Shown: one piece after another, positions 17,451 to 26,120 of the stretch | Layout: every line of letters starts with the position of its first letter | Numbering within the stretch: the stretch's first letter is position 1 | Origin: Verrucomicrobiia bacterium DG1235 | GTDB lineage: Bacteria > Verrucomicrobiota > Verrucomicrobiia > Opitutales > Opitutaceae | Direction of reading: 5' to 3' | NCBI GenBank assembly: GCA_000155695.1 | Contig: DS990592.1 | Span: 5,112,538-5,176,537, forward strand | Length of the DNA: 64,000 nucleotides | Made by a program: the position numbers and the translations under genes | The notes under the pieces: model-generated | What the model saw: only the letters and a program-made list of their open reading frames with translations | Told to the model about the DNA's origin: nothing | Databases searched by the model: none

Positions 17451-19624
17451 CGGTTGAAGCGAGTTTGAATTCAGTTCTGCCAAGGCGATCGTTTTTGAAG
17501 ACGACGCTTCTCGCATCGGGAGCTTTTTTGGTGGGTGTCGCGTACCGCAGGGAGCTTTGGGCTGGCGGCTCTGCTGATGAGGCTGATTGGTCGCCGAACC
17601 TTTATCTTCGTATCGATCCTGACAATACGGTTTTCATCCTGAGCAAGAATCCGGAATGCGGGCAAGGAGTGAAAACGGCGCTGCCGATGATTGTAGCTGA
17701 ATGCCTTGAGGTAGATTGGGAGCAGGTTCGCGTGGATCAGGCGGGCTTGGATGACAGGCTGGGGCGGCAGGCGGCGGCTGGAAGCGGATCTACACCGGAC
17801 GCTTGGAATGACCTAAGGGTCGCTGGAACGGGGGCTCGCGTCATGCTCGTAGCGGCGGCTGCGGAAAAGTGGAGTGTGGCTCCTTCGGAGTGCGTGGCTC
17901 GCGAGGGACGGGTTTTGTGTGAAGCCAAGGGGTTGAGCGCGAGGTACGGGGATTTGTTGAAGTTGGCGGCGAAGCAAGCCGCGCCTAATCTCGAGGCGCT
18001 TTCGTTGGTTTCCAAACCTAAGGATTTCAAGCTTTTGGGGCGTCGCATAGCTGGTGTCGACAATGCGAAGATCCACACGGGCAAGGCTTTATTTGGGTGT
18101 GATACGCGTTTGGAGGGAATGCTTTATGCGGTTTATGTGAAGTGTCCGTCGTTTGGCGGTCGCGTGAACAAGGCGAATGTGGAGCAGGTTCTCGAGATGC
18201 CCGGCGTGACGCATGCGTTTGTGGTGGAAGGTGGAGCGGATCCGACTGGTTTGGCTCCAGGCGTAGCGATCGTGGCGGAAACGTGGTGGGAGGCGAATGC
18301 GGCCCGGCGGTACTTGAGGGTGGACTGGGAAACAGCGCAGTCTGACTCCAGCTATGACTACGAGCGGCAGGCGGATGCATTGAGGAAGGAGGCGGGTGAG
18401 ACGCTTCGGGAAGATGGTCAGGTAGAGGAGGCGTTCGGAATGGCGGAGCGAATTGTAGAGGGGAGCTATTATTATCCTTTCGTTTCGCACGCCCCGATGG
18501 AGCCGCAGAATTGCACGGCCTTGTATCATGATTCTGGAAGGATAGAACTGTGGGCTCCGACTCAGCTGCCCGGTAGCGCTCGTGATGCTGTATCCAGAAC
18601 CTTGGGACTTAAGAACGAAAGTATTCAAATTCATATGACGCGAATGGGTGGCGGCTTTGGGCGTCGGCTCGTGAACGAGTTTGCGGCGGAAGTGGCGTGG
18701 ATCGCACGCGAGGTGAGGCGTCCGGTTCAGCTGCAGTGGACGCGCGAGGATGATATGAGCCATGACTTCTATCGTCCCGCGGGTTGGCATGACTTTAAGG
18801 CAGGCCTGGACGAGGGAGGTCGGATGGTCGCGTGGGATCACCATTTCGTCACCTTTGGAAATGAAGGTAGATCCGTGTCTGGCGCTGGTATTTCGAGATC
18901 TCACTATCCGGCGGGTCTTGTTGAGAATTTTCGCCTGCGTCAGTCGATGATTCCTTGTCATGTGCCTACGGGGCCTTGGCGTTCGCCGGGGCATTCCGCG
19001 TTTTGCTGGGCGTTTCAGAGCTTCTTCGACGACGTTTGTGATGCGAGCGGGCGCGACCCTTTGGAGTTTCGAATGGAGCTGCTTTCAAGGTCGTTTGGCG
19101 AACCGCCGCTTGATTTGGCGCGGACAAGGGCGACGCTTAAGCTTGCGGCGGAAAAGGCTGGCTGGGGGCGGGAGCTTGGCGAGAAGCGAGGCATGGGGCT
19201 AGCGTTTCACTTTGATCATGGAGGATTCGCCACTCATATTGCTGAGGTGAGCGTCGGCTCAGGCGGTCGATACAAGGTGGATCGTGTCGTGTCGGCGATC
19301 GATGTTGGCCCAGTGCTCAATCGAAGCGGAGCGGAGAATCAGGTCGAAGGCTGTGTCGTGGATGCTTTGAGCACGTGTTCGCAGCTTGAGATCGAATTCA
19401 TCGCGGGAACGGCGAAGCAGAGCAATTTTAGGGACTATCCGTTGTTGCGTATTGATCAAACACCTACAATCGAATGTCATTTCATCGAAAGTGACAATCC
19501 GCCAAGTGGCTTAGGCGAGCCGCCTTTCGCTCCGGTTGCTCCCGCAATCGCGAACGCGCTTTTTGCGGCGACAGGCAGACGCGTGAGGGAGATGCCTTTT
19601 GTGCGAGCGGGCTTCTCGATATGA
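17447..19624 (+). CDS. iorB: Molybdopterin subunit of an IorAB-type hydroxylase, Tat-exported
   Basis: This 725-residue large subunit binds the molybdopterin cofactor and substrate. A twin-arginine signal PRRSFLKTTLLASGAFLVG lies at residues 13-31, so the holoenzyme is probably exported to the periplasm with its partner. Cofactor motifs include GGGFGRR and the late GLGEPPFAPVAPAIANA, whose Glu matches the catalytic base of the family. The start is the ATG inside the ATGA overlap with iorA; a longer frame from 17369 is a shadow of iorA. No cofactor-maturation (XdhC) gene is adjacent. Oxidised substrate is unknown, probably an aldehyde or N-heterocycle. Confidence 0.88.
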   Translation: MTVEASLNSVLPRRSFLKTTLLASGAFLVGVAYRRELWAGGSADEADWSPNLYLRIDPDNTVFILSKNPECGQGVKTALPMIVAECLEVDWEQVRVDQAGLDDRLGRQAAAGSGSTPDAWNDLRVAGTGARVMLVAAAAEKWSVAPSECVAREGRVLCEAKGLSARYGDLLKLAAKQAAPNLEALSLVSKPKDFKLLGRRIAGVDNAKIHTGKALFGCDTRLEGMLYAVYVKCPSFGGRVNKANVEQVLEMPGVTHAFVVEGGADPTGLAPGVAIVAETWWEANAARRYLRVDWETAQSDSSYDYERQADALRKEAGETLREDGQVEEAFGMAERIVEGSYYYPFVSHAPMEPQNCTALYHDSGRIELWAPTQLPGSARDAVSRTLGLKNESIQIHMTRMGGGFGRRLVNEFAAEVAWIAREVRRPVQLQWTREDDMSHDFYRPAGWHDFKAGLDEGGRMVAWDHHFVTFGNEGRSVSGAGISRSHYPAGLVENFRLRQSMIPCHVPTGPWRSPGHSAFCWAFQSFFDDVCDASGRDPLEFRMELLSRSFGEPPLDLARTRATLKLAAEKAGWGRELGEKRGMGLAFHFDHGGFATHIAEVSVGSGGRYKVDRVVSAIDVGPVLNRSGAENQVEGCVVDALSTCSQLEIEFIAGTAKQSNFRDYPLLRIDQTPTIECHFIESDNPPSGLGEPPFAPVAPAIANALFAATGRRVREMPFVRAGFSI

Positions 19625-19645
19625 GGTAGGGGCGAGGCTTTTCTC

Positions 19646-21094
19646 CTAGACGATTTCCGGTACGACGTAGCCTTTGCGGTAGTTTCGGCGGAGTTGGGCG
19701 TTGGCTTGCTTGTGGCCGGGACCTCCGTTGAAGCGCTCGGTGGCAGGGTCGAATTCGAGGGCGCTGCCGACGACCCAGCGCTCGCTTTCGAGGTCGATTT
19801 TCCACTTGTCGAGGTGCTGGGCGAAGCGTTGGTAGGTTGCGGCGAGATTGGTGTCGTCGGCTACGTAGTTTTCTACTCGTTTCTGGGGAAGTGATTTTCC
19901 CGTCTGGTAGGAAAGGTTGCAGAGCTGGCTGAGAGCGGTGGATTTGAAGGATTGTTCGAGAGGGGCGGCGAGGTCGGACTGCTGGCGACTGTTGATTGCT
20001 CTGATGAAACTAGGGAAATGGTCATAGCCTCCGTCGCCTTTGAAGCGTTCGCGCTTTTTGTTGTTTTCGTCGTAGACGATGCCTCCGCCGCGGCCGCCGC
20101 GGAATTCGCCTCCTTCGCAGGTGACGATCACTCCTATACGGTGTCCTTTGTAGTGCGAGGCGGCGTCGGTTTCCGGGTTCATCCAGAGGTTGTTCACTTC
20201 GAAGATGACGTCGCGATCAGGCCAGTGGAGTTTGCAGATTTGCATGTTGGGGGTTTGTCCGGCGTCGTGCCAGGCGAAGCGTCTTCCCATGCTAGAAACG
20301 GCAGTGGGGTGGTCCGGCTCGCCGAGAACCCAGCGAACGAGGTCGAGCTCGTGTACGCCTTGATTGCCAAGGTCGCCGTTTCCGGTGTTCCAGTCCCAGT
20401 GCCAGTCGTAGTGGATTCTCTCGCGAAAGAGCGGCTGATCTGCGGCGGGGCCGAGCCAAAGGTCATAGTTGAGGCTAGAGGGGGGAGTAAGTGGCGTGGA
20501 CCGTTTGCCGATGCTAGCTCGGTTTTTGTAGCAGAGGCCGCGGACTTGTTTGATGGCTCCGAGGTTCCCTTCTTGAATGTAGGCGAATGCTTCCTTGAGG
20601 CCGATGTCGGAGCGATTCTGTAAGCCGGCTTGTACGATTTTGTTGTATTTGCTGGCAGCCCTAATGATTTGGCGGCCTTCCCAAAGGGTGTGGCAAACGG
20701 GCTTTTCGAGGTAGACGTCTTTGCCTGCTTGCAGGGCCCAGATGGCTTGCAGGGCGTGCCAGTGATTAGGCGTCGCGATGGCTACGGCATCGATGTCGGG
20801 GCGTTCGAGGAGGGTGCGAAACTCGGATACTTGGGCAACAGTGATGCCGTGCTTGGATTTGACCTCTGCGGCGGCTTTGGTGAGTTCGGCCGAATCGACA
20901 TCGCAGAGGGCGACGAGTCTAGCGCCTTTGGTGCGCATGACGTCCTCGATGAGTTGTCCGCCTCGCCAGTGGAGGCCGACGACGGCGATTCGGATTTCGC
21001 TGTTAAGATCGGTGCCGAAGCTTCGGTGGGTGGCGTAGGCGCCGACTAGGAGAGCGGAGCCTTTGATGAAGTGTCGGCGGGAGAGATGGGGCAT
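19646..21094 (-). CDS. Tat-exported Gfo/Idh/MocA family oxidoreductase
   Basis: This 482-residue member of the Gfo/Idh/MocA family has the twin-arginine signal SRRHFIKGSALLVGAYA. The NAD-binding strand RIAVVGLHWRGGQLIEDV carries a GxxxxG-type loop, and the family motif EKPVCHTLWEG contains the usual Lys. The C-terminal half, with RIHYDWHWDWNTGNGDLGNQ, is typical of large verrucomicrobial and planctomycetal exported members. Such proteins usually act on sugars or sugar acids in the periplasm with tightly bound cofactor. It converges with iorB. Confidence 0.85.
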   Translation of the reverse strand: MPHLSRRHFIKGSALLVGAYATHRSFGTDLNSEIRIAVVGLHWRGGQLIEDVMRTKGARLVALCDVDSAELTKAAAEVKSKHGITVAQVSEFRTLLERPDIDAVAIATPNHWHALQAIWALQAGKDVYLEKPVCHTLWEGRQIIRAASKYNKIVQAGLQNRSDIGLKEAFAYIQEGNLGAIKQVRGLCYKNRASIGKRSTPLTPPSSLNYDLWLGPAADQPLFRERIHYDWHWDWNTGNGDLGNQGVHELDLVRWVLGEPDHPTAVSSMGRRFAWHDAGQTPNMQICKLHWPDRDVIFEVNNLWMNPETDAASHYKGHRIGVIVTCEGGEFRGGRGGGIVYDENNKKRERFKGDGGYDHFPSFIRAINSRQQSDLAAPLEQSFKSTALSQLCNLSYQTGKSLPQKRVENYVADDTNLAATYQRFAQHLDKWKIDLESERWVVGSALEFDPATERFNGGPGHKQANAQLRRNYRKGYVVPEIV

Positions 21095-21230
21095 GGGGCA
21101 GGTGTGAGGTTGTTTTGGTGCTAGTATTATCGAGGGGGTTGAGAGAGGTCGAAGCCTTTCATGGCGCTATCTAATGGATTAGGGGTTCTCCGATTAGATA
21201 TGCTCGAAACTAATTGTGGACTATTGTAAA

Positions 21231-21264
21231 AAGCGAAAGTCCGCTACCTGAAGGATAGCGGACT
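21231..21264 (-). terminator. Terminator of the first VPDSG-CTERM gene
   Basis: On the minus strand AGTCCGCTATCC and GGTAGCGGACT pair across a short loop, with one bulge, and are followed by TTCGCTTTTT. It lies 29 bases downstream of the stop at 21293, the expected place for a rho-independent terminator. Confidence 0.7.
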
Positions 21265-21292
21265 GTCTGAAGAACGGTAGTTGAGCTAGTTG

Positions 21293-22018
21293 CTAGGGTC
21301 TGAGGCGTCGTGCGCCTGCGAGTGCAAGTAGACCGAGGCTAGTCAAAAGGACCGTGGTTCCTGAGTCGGGTACTTTCGCGCCACGTGAGCATTCAGTGAG
21401 CACTCTGACATAGTCTCCCGGGGAGCTGGAGTTCCAGTTAACTTTTAGTTGCTTGGGGTTAAGCGGATCGATTTCAGCGATGTTCGGAGGAGTTTCGAGT
21501 CCGCGCAGCTCGGGGTTGAGATAGGTCACGCCAGTATTGGCAAGGTAGTCAGTATCGAACAGAGGATCTGTTTGTGTGAAGATCGCGAGTATGTTTGCGT
21601 CGAAGAGAACAGAGCCGCAAATGTGGAAGGCTCGATTGGGATCAAGGCTTAAGGTAATAGGATCCCAAAAGACGTAGTGACTAGCGACGGTAGTGCCCAT
21701 TGGTAGAAGTCCAATTCCTACATCGGGCGTGTGGTCATGAGTCGTCATAACGTTTTGATCTTCGTCGAAGCCGTAGAAATTAAAGTCGTCGAAGTTATTT
21801 TGGCCGACTGTATAGTCTGGGTCAGACTCGGTGAATGGGACGGTAAGCTTGACGAATGTAGCAGCTGCGATGTCTGCTTCCATGGCTGGCGTTACATCCG
21901 GATCTGTCGCATACTTAGGTTGGATGTGTTCGATGTTTCCGCTGAGAATAATGGCATGAGCTAGCTGACTTGCTAGGGCGAAGGCTAGGAGACTGACTAC
22001 TAACTTTAGGAGCTTCAT
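21293..22018 (-). CDS. VPDSG-CTERM sorted surface protein A
   Basis: This 241-residue exported protein has a signal peptide (LVVSLLAFALASQLAHA) and ends in VPDSGTTVLLTSLGLLALAGARRLRP: the VPDSG motif, a transmembrane helix and a basic tail. That is the VPDSG-CTERM signal processed by exosortase-type enzymes in Verrucomicrobia. The middle contains a FDDFNFYGFDEDQNV segment and a DYVRVLTECSRGAKVPDS junction shared with the protein at 22442-23173, so the two are paralogs. Its role at the surface is unknown. A long AT-rich leader lies upstream. Confidence 0.82.
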   Translation of the reverse strand: MKLLKLVVSLLAFALASQLAHAIILSGNIEHIQPKYATDPDVTPAMEADIAAATFVKLTVPFTESDPDYTVGQNNFDDFNFYGFDEDQNVMTTHDHTPDVGIGLLPMGTTVASHYVFWDPITLSLDPNRAFHICGSVLFDANILAIFTQTDPLFDTDYLANTGVTYLNPELRGLETPPNIAEIDPLNPKQLKVNWNSSSPGDYVRVLTECSRGAKVPDSGTTVLLTSLGLLALAGARRLRP

Positions 22019-22380
22019 TTTAGAGTTGGCTGGGTTTTTGTTATTAGGCTTCTTTTTTGTTTATATCATGATCGATTATACAGAAATTTAGAGGTTTGGT
22101 TTTATGTATTAAGATTTGGTAGCTATTGATTGTGCAGGTGTTAGTCGGTGTCGTTTGCTGGTGCGGGATTTGGATTCTTTTAGTTTATGTTATTTAATAT
22201 TCGTGTCGATGAGACTGCCGCTTTCTGGGGTATTTATATAAAGTGGTTATATTGATATTAGCTGGTTGCTTGTGGGTATTCCTAGGTTGTTTTGTATACG
22301 TTCCGCATGTGGAGCCTTGGGAGTGTTTTGAGGATGCCGACTGATGAGTCCGCAGATAGAAGCGACATTGCTTTTTGGGC
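22019..22380. other. AT-rich intergenic region between the VPDSG-CTERM genes
   Basis: These roughly 360 bases are clearly poorer in G+C than the surroundings and should carry the promoter of the gene ending at 21293. A 62-codon frame on the minus strand here has a low-complexity product and no start signal, and is not believed. I see no RNA motif that I can name. Confidence 0.5.
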
Positions 22381-22382
22381 AC

Positions 22383-22415
22383 AAAAAAGCCCGCAGGCTT
22401 AAGGGCCTGCGGGCT
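22383..22415 (-). terminator. Terminator of the second VPDSG-CTERM gene
   Basis: A perfect 11-bp stem, AGCCCGCAGGC (22388-22398) with GCCTGCGGGCT (22405-22415) and a 6-base loop, is followed on the minus strand by TTTTTT. It starts 27 bases after the stop of the gene at 22442-23173. This is a textbook rho-independent terminator. Confidence 0.9.
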
Positions 22416-22441
22416 GGAAAGAATGTAGAGTTTTCTGCTCG

Positions 22442-23173
22442 TTAGTTGCGTTTGATACGGCGAATGCCGAGGAGGATGGCGATGCCGAACGCGAGGAGAG
22501 CGGAGGTGGTGCCGGTGTCGGGGACAGAAGGTGGCGGCACACTCGGAGATTTTTCGGTCAGAACGCGAAGGTAGTCTCCAGGGCTGCTTGCTATAAGAAC
22601 CAGATCGAGCTGTTTCGGGTCAGCACCGTTGATCGTTGCAGTGTTGCCGGGCTCGAGTCCAAGCAGAGGAGGGGTCACGTAAGTGACATCGGGACTGTTA
22701 AGGTAGTTTAGTGCGATGAGAGAGTCTGTCTTACTGAATACTGCCAGTATGTTTGAATCGAACGTAACACTGGCGTTGATCAGTTTGTAGGCTCCGTCTG
22801 CTCCACCGGGATCGATTGTTGGGGGATCGAAGAAGATAAAGTGACTAGCGACAATAAGACCTTCTACCAGCGTTGCAGTTAATCCTTGAGCCGCAATTTC
22901 AGCGATCAGAGTGGCGTCGGTCGGATTTTGAAAGGCGATGTTTTGACTCTCGTCAAATCCGTAAAAGTTATCCCGATCATCGAAGTGATTTTGCCCAACC
23001 ACTGAATTCCCATTTTTGTTGGCAAATGGAGTTGGTAGTTTGATAAACTCTTCTGTGATGCCTCCTCCGCCGGGAGCTATGTTATCGATAGAGCCGCCGA
23101 TTATAGTGCCGTGGGCTAGGTGGCTAGTCAGCGATACCGCTAGACTTAGCGCTAATAGTTTGGTCGTTTTCAT
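22442..23173 (-). CDS. VPDSG-CTERM sorted surface protein B
   Basis: This is a 243-residue paralog of the protein at 21293-22018. The start at 23173 gives the signal peptide KTTKLLALSLAVSLTSHLAHG; the frame continues 30 codons upstream without a signal, so that start is rejected. Shared segments are VGQNHFDDRDNFYGFDESQN and SSPGDYLRVLTEKS. The C-terminus has VPDTGTTSALLAFGIAILLGIRRIK, a VPDTG variant of the VPDSG-CTERM signal. It probably is anchored or secreted by the same exosortase-like enzyme, which is not in this window. Confidence 0.82.
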   Translation of the reverse strand: MKTTKLLALSLAVSLTSHLAHGTIIGGSIDNIAPGGGGITEEFIKLPTPFANKNGNSVVGQNHFDDRDNFYGFDESQNIAFQNPTDATLIAEIAAQGLTATLVEGLIVASHFIFFDPPTIDPGGADGAYKLINASVTFDSNILAVFSKTDSLIALNYLNSPDVTYVTPPLLGLEPGNTATINGADPKQLDLVLIASSPGDYLRVLTEKSPSVPPPSVPDTGTTSALLAFGIAILLGIRRIKRN

Positions 23174-23758
23174 ATCTGAGTGGATTTGTGTGAATTTGAA
23201 GCGTGTGTGGTAATGGGAGTTCGTTGGTTTTTGTTCGCCTTGTCGTTGCGTTTTTAGGCGCACTTCGGAGAGCGTTCTCTGGAGCTACTGGTTTTTTTGG
23301 TCGCTGCCGGAGAATGGAATTTTGAATCTAGACGAGATTCAACTGCGTCGAGGAGGAGAATTTCGTGTAATTAGGTTCGGTCTTAACATGTAAACTTTTT
23401 GTAATGCTTGTCAATTAGTCACAAGACTTGAGGCAACCTTTGGAAGAAAACCCGATGTGTCAGTGGGGGCTAACTTACTCTCCTAGGAGAAGCTACTTAG
23501 CTATCCCATGGAGAAAACTGTAAATTTTTTGTAATCTATGTCAACTGAACACCGCGTTTGAGCCCGTTTTAGGTAATAGCCTGATGTTATATTTCTCTCT
23601 TCCTTAGAGTAATTTTACAATTCGGGTGATTTTCTAAGGATTAAGGCTTCCATAGTGATTGAATTAGGGCCTTTGGGGACTCTTCTTTGGCGACAATCCT
23701 AAATTTCGGTCAATCCGAAGCCCGTTCGGCTGTGAGTCCATACTCTGCTCGTGCGACC
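23174..23758. other. Long non-coding leader with a 130-bp-spaced direct repeat
   Basis: This region between ComM and the VPDSG-CTERM gene has no believable gene. It contains two related segments of about 26 bases, at 23389-23414 and 23519-23544. Read on the minus strand both start TTGACA and share ATTACAAAAA and TTTACA. They may be tandem promoters or regulator sites for the gene starting at 23173. Their distance from that gene (over 200 bases) would imply a long 5' leader RNA. Confidence 0.5.
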
Positions 23759-25288
23759 TTACGTATTCGAGCGATCTAGTGAGCGAAATTGAATGGCTTC
23801 GAGGAGGTGAGGGGCTTGGATGTTCTCAGAATCCGCGAGGTCTGCGATGGTGCGGCTGACTTTTAGGATACGATCGTAGGCTCGGGCCGAGAGAGATAGG
23901 CGCTCCATAGCGGTTTGTAGGAGATCGCCGAGCTCGGGGGCAATTTGGCAATGGCGTCGGATGGAATTGTGGCCCATGTCAGCATTTGAACGTATTTGGG
24001 AATCGGAATAGCGAGAACGCTGAAGGCTTCTGGCGGTTTCGACGCGCTGGCGGACGTGTTCGGACTTTTCGCCGCGTTTTGCTTCGCGGAGTTGAGCGAT
24101 GGTGAGGGCTGGGGCTTCGACGTGCAGATCGATACGATCGAGTAGAGGGCCGCTGATGCGCTGGCGGTATTTTTGCACTTGGTGCGGTGAGCAGGAGCAT
24201 TCCTTTTGTTGGGAGCCGAGGTAGCCGCAGGGGCAGGGGTTCATGGCGGCAACCAGCATGAAGTTGCAGGGGAGGGTGACTTTGCCGGCGGAGCGTGAGA
24301 TGGTAACCTGGCCGTCTTCGAGGGGCTGGCGCATGACTTCGAGGGCGGAGCGTTTGAACTCTGGTAGCTCGTCCATGAAGAGGACTCCGTTGTGGGCGAG
24401 AGAGATTTCGCCCGGTCCGGGGATGGAGCCGCCGCCGAGTAGACCTACGTCAGAGATGGTATGGTGGGGGGAGCGAAAGGGGCGGTGTTTGGTGATTCTG
24501 GAGCTTCGCGTGATGCCGGCGGCGGATTCTATTTGCAGGATTTCGAGGAATTCGTCGAGGGTCGGCTCTGGCATGACTGAGGGAATGCGCTTGGCTATCA
24601 TGGACTTGCCGGAGCCGGGCGGGCCAATCATGAGAATATTGTGTCCGCCGGCTACGGCGATTTCGACGGCGCGTTTTACGGTGGCTTGGCCTTTGACTTC
24701 GGCGAAATCGAGATCGGAGGAGTGGGCGTTGGGGTCGAAGACGGTTTTGCCTGATAGGTTTGGCAATTCGAGATCACCTTCGATGAAGCGTTTGGCTTGG
24801 GTGAGGGATTCGACTCCGTAGACTTCGATTCCCGCGACGAGGGAGGCTTCTCGGGCGGAAGCGAGGGGTAGGATGACGCCGCGTTTCTGGGCGGCTCGGG
24901 CTTGCAGGGCGAAGGCGAGTCCGCCGCGAATGGGGCGGGTAGCTCCAGAAAGGGAGAGTTCGCCGCCGATGAGAAAGTCGCGCAGGCGTTGCTCGCCGGA
25001 TAGTTGGTTGGTGGCGGCGAGAATGCCGAGGGCGATGGGAAGATCGTACATGGGACCTTCCTTGCGGAGGTCGCCCGGAGCGAGATTGATGGTGGTGCGG
25101 GTTTGCGGCTTGCGGTAGCCGGAGTTGGCGAGAGCGGAGAAGACGCGGTCGTCGGATTCTTTGACGGCGGCGTCCGGGAGGCCGACCATGATGAGTCGCG
25201 GATCGCCGGATTCGCCGGAGTTGACTTCGACGAGGACGGGCACGGCCTGGATTCCTTGCAGGGCCGCGCTAGATACGATTGCTAGCAT
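23759..25288 (-). CDS. ComM/YifB-like Mg-chelatase type AAA+ ATPase
   Basis: This 509-residue ATPase of the YifB/ComM family is known in naturally transformable bacteria as a hexameric helicase that promotes branch migration of incoming DNA. It has the N-terminal ChlI-like domain ([20 protein letters not shown]), Walker [14 protein letters not shown], Walker [10 protein letters not shown], and the Zn-like cysteines in [19 protein letters not shown] before the C-terminal Mg-chelatase domain. Together with pilB and pilT in the same window it makes type IV pilus-mediated DNA uptake possible, which is inference. Start ATG at 25288. Confidence 0.9.
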   Translation of the reverse strand: MLAIVSSAALQGIQAVPVLVEVNSGESGDPRLIMVGLPDAAVKESDDRVFSALANSGYRKPQTRTTINLAPGDLRKEGPMYDLPIALGILAATNQLSGEQRLRDFLIGGELSLSGATRPIRGGLAFALQARAAQKRGVILPLASAREASLVAGIEVYGVESLTQAKRFIEGDLELPNLSGKTVFDPNAHSSDLDFAEVKGQATVKRAVEIAVAGGHNILMIGPPGSGKSMIAKRIPSVMPEPTLDEFLEILQIESAAGITRSSRITKHRPFRSPHHTISDVGLLGGGSIPGPGEISLAHNGVLFMDELPEFKRSALEVMRQPLEDGQVTISRSAGKVTLPCNFMLVAAMNPCPCGYLGSQQKECSCSPHQVQKYRQRISGPLLDRIDLHVEAPALTIAQLREAKRGEKSEHVRQRVETARSLQRSRYSDSQIRSNADMGHNSIRRHCQIAPELGDLLQTAMERLSLSARAYDRILKVSRTIADLADSENIQAPHLLEAIQFRSLDRSNT

Positions 25289-25452
25289 TTGAGGGGATGG
25301 GTGAGGAGTTTGTGGGTAAGGAGTTGGGTAACAGGAGGTAAGAGGAGTCTTTGTATCGATGGGGTCGAGGCAAGGGTTTTTGGTCTGGTGAGAAGTGCTG
25401 GCGGCGGTTTTGGGCTAGACGACTGGAGCGATAGGACTAGGGATTGTGGGAA

Positions 25453-26034
25453 GTGAAGATTGGGCTGACAGGGGGAATTGGGTGCGGGAAGTCGACGGTG
25501 GCGAAGTTGTTTCGCGAACGCGGTTTTTCGACGATGGATACGGATGCGGTGGTGCATGCGCTATTGTCCGATGACGCTGATACGATCGCGGCCGTTGTGG
25601 GACTATTTGGGGAGTCCGTGCGATTGGCTGCGGGAGGCATAGACAGGGCGGCAGTAGGCAAGCTGGTGTTCGAGGATGGTGAGCAGTTGGCGAAGCTGGA
25701 AGCGATTTTGCATCCTCGGGTACGCGCGGCCTGGGAATCGGCGACGGCGGACGGAGAAGACTGGGTGATCGAGATCCCCTTGTTGTTCGAAAAAAACCTT
25801 CAGAAAAACGTTGATCTTACGATATGCGTGTTCTCTGATCCGCAATCGCAGGTCGAGCGTCTTGAGCAGAAAGGTATGATTCGAACTCAAGCCCTGGCCC
25901 GTATGAAACGGCAGATGCCATTGTCTGAAAAAGCCGAGCTAGCAGACATCGTATTGCTGAATGATGGCAGCCTTGAATTCCTCACTAAGCAGGTTGATCG
26001 TCTGATCTCCAAAATCAAAACCCTCTATAACTAA
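25453..26034 (+). CDS. coaE: Dephospho-CoA kinase
   Basis: This enzyme catalyses the last step of coenzyme A synthesis, phosphorylating dephospho-CoA. The Walker A is GLTGGIGCGKSTVAKLF at the very N-terminus, followed by the family motif DTDAVVHALL and the lid region EIPLLFEKNLQKNVD. I prefer the GTG at 25453 (MKIGLTGGIG, 193 residues), the usual family start; a TTG three codons earlier is possible. The gene stops 86 bases before rho and probably shares its promoter region. ComM is divergent upstream. Confidence 0.93.
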   Translation: MKIGLTGGIGCGKSTVAKLFRERGFSTMDTDAVVHALLSDDADTIAAVVGLFGESVRLAAGGIDRAAVGKLVFEDGEQLAKLEAILHPRVRAAWESATADGEDWVIEIPLLFEKNLQKNVDLTICVFSDPQSQVERLEQKGMIRTQALARMKRQMPLSEKAELADIVLLNDGSLEFLTKQVDRLISKIKTLYN

Positions 26035-26120
26035 AAGCGTCTTAACTTTTGAACGCGTGGCCGACGTGGCCAGTGTTCTGGGAACAGATCCGTTCCCGGC
26101 CCTTCTAGAAACATTTCGAT

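Noticed and set aside
22194-22382. A 62-codon frame in the AT-rich leader between the VPDSG-CTERM genes
   Set aside because: Polar low-complexity product, no ribosome-binding site, and it lies in a region with regulatory features.
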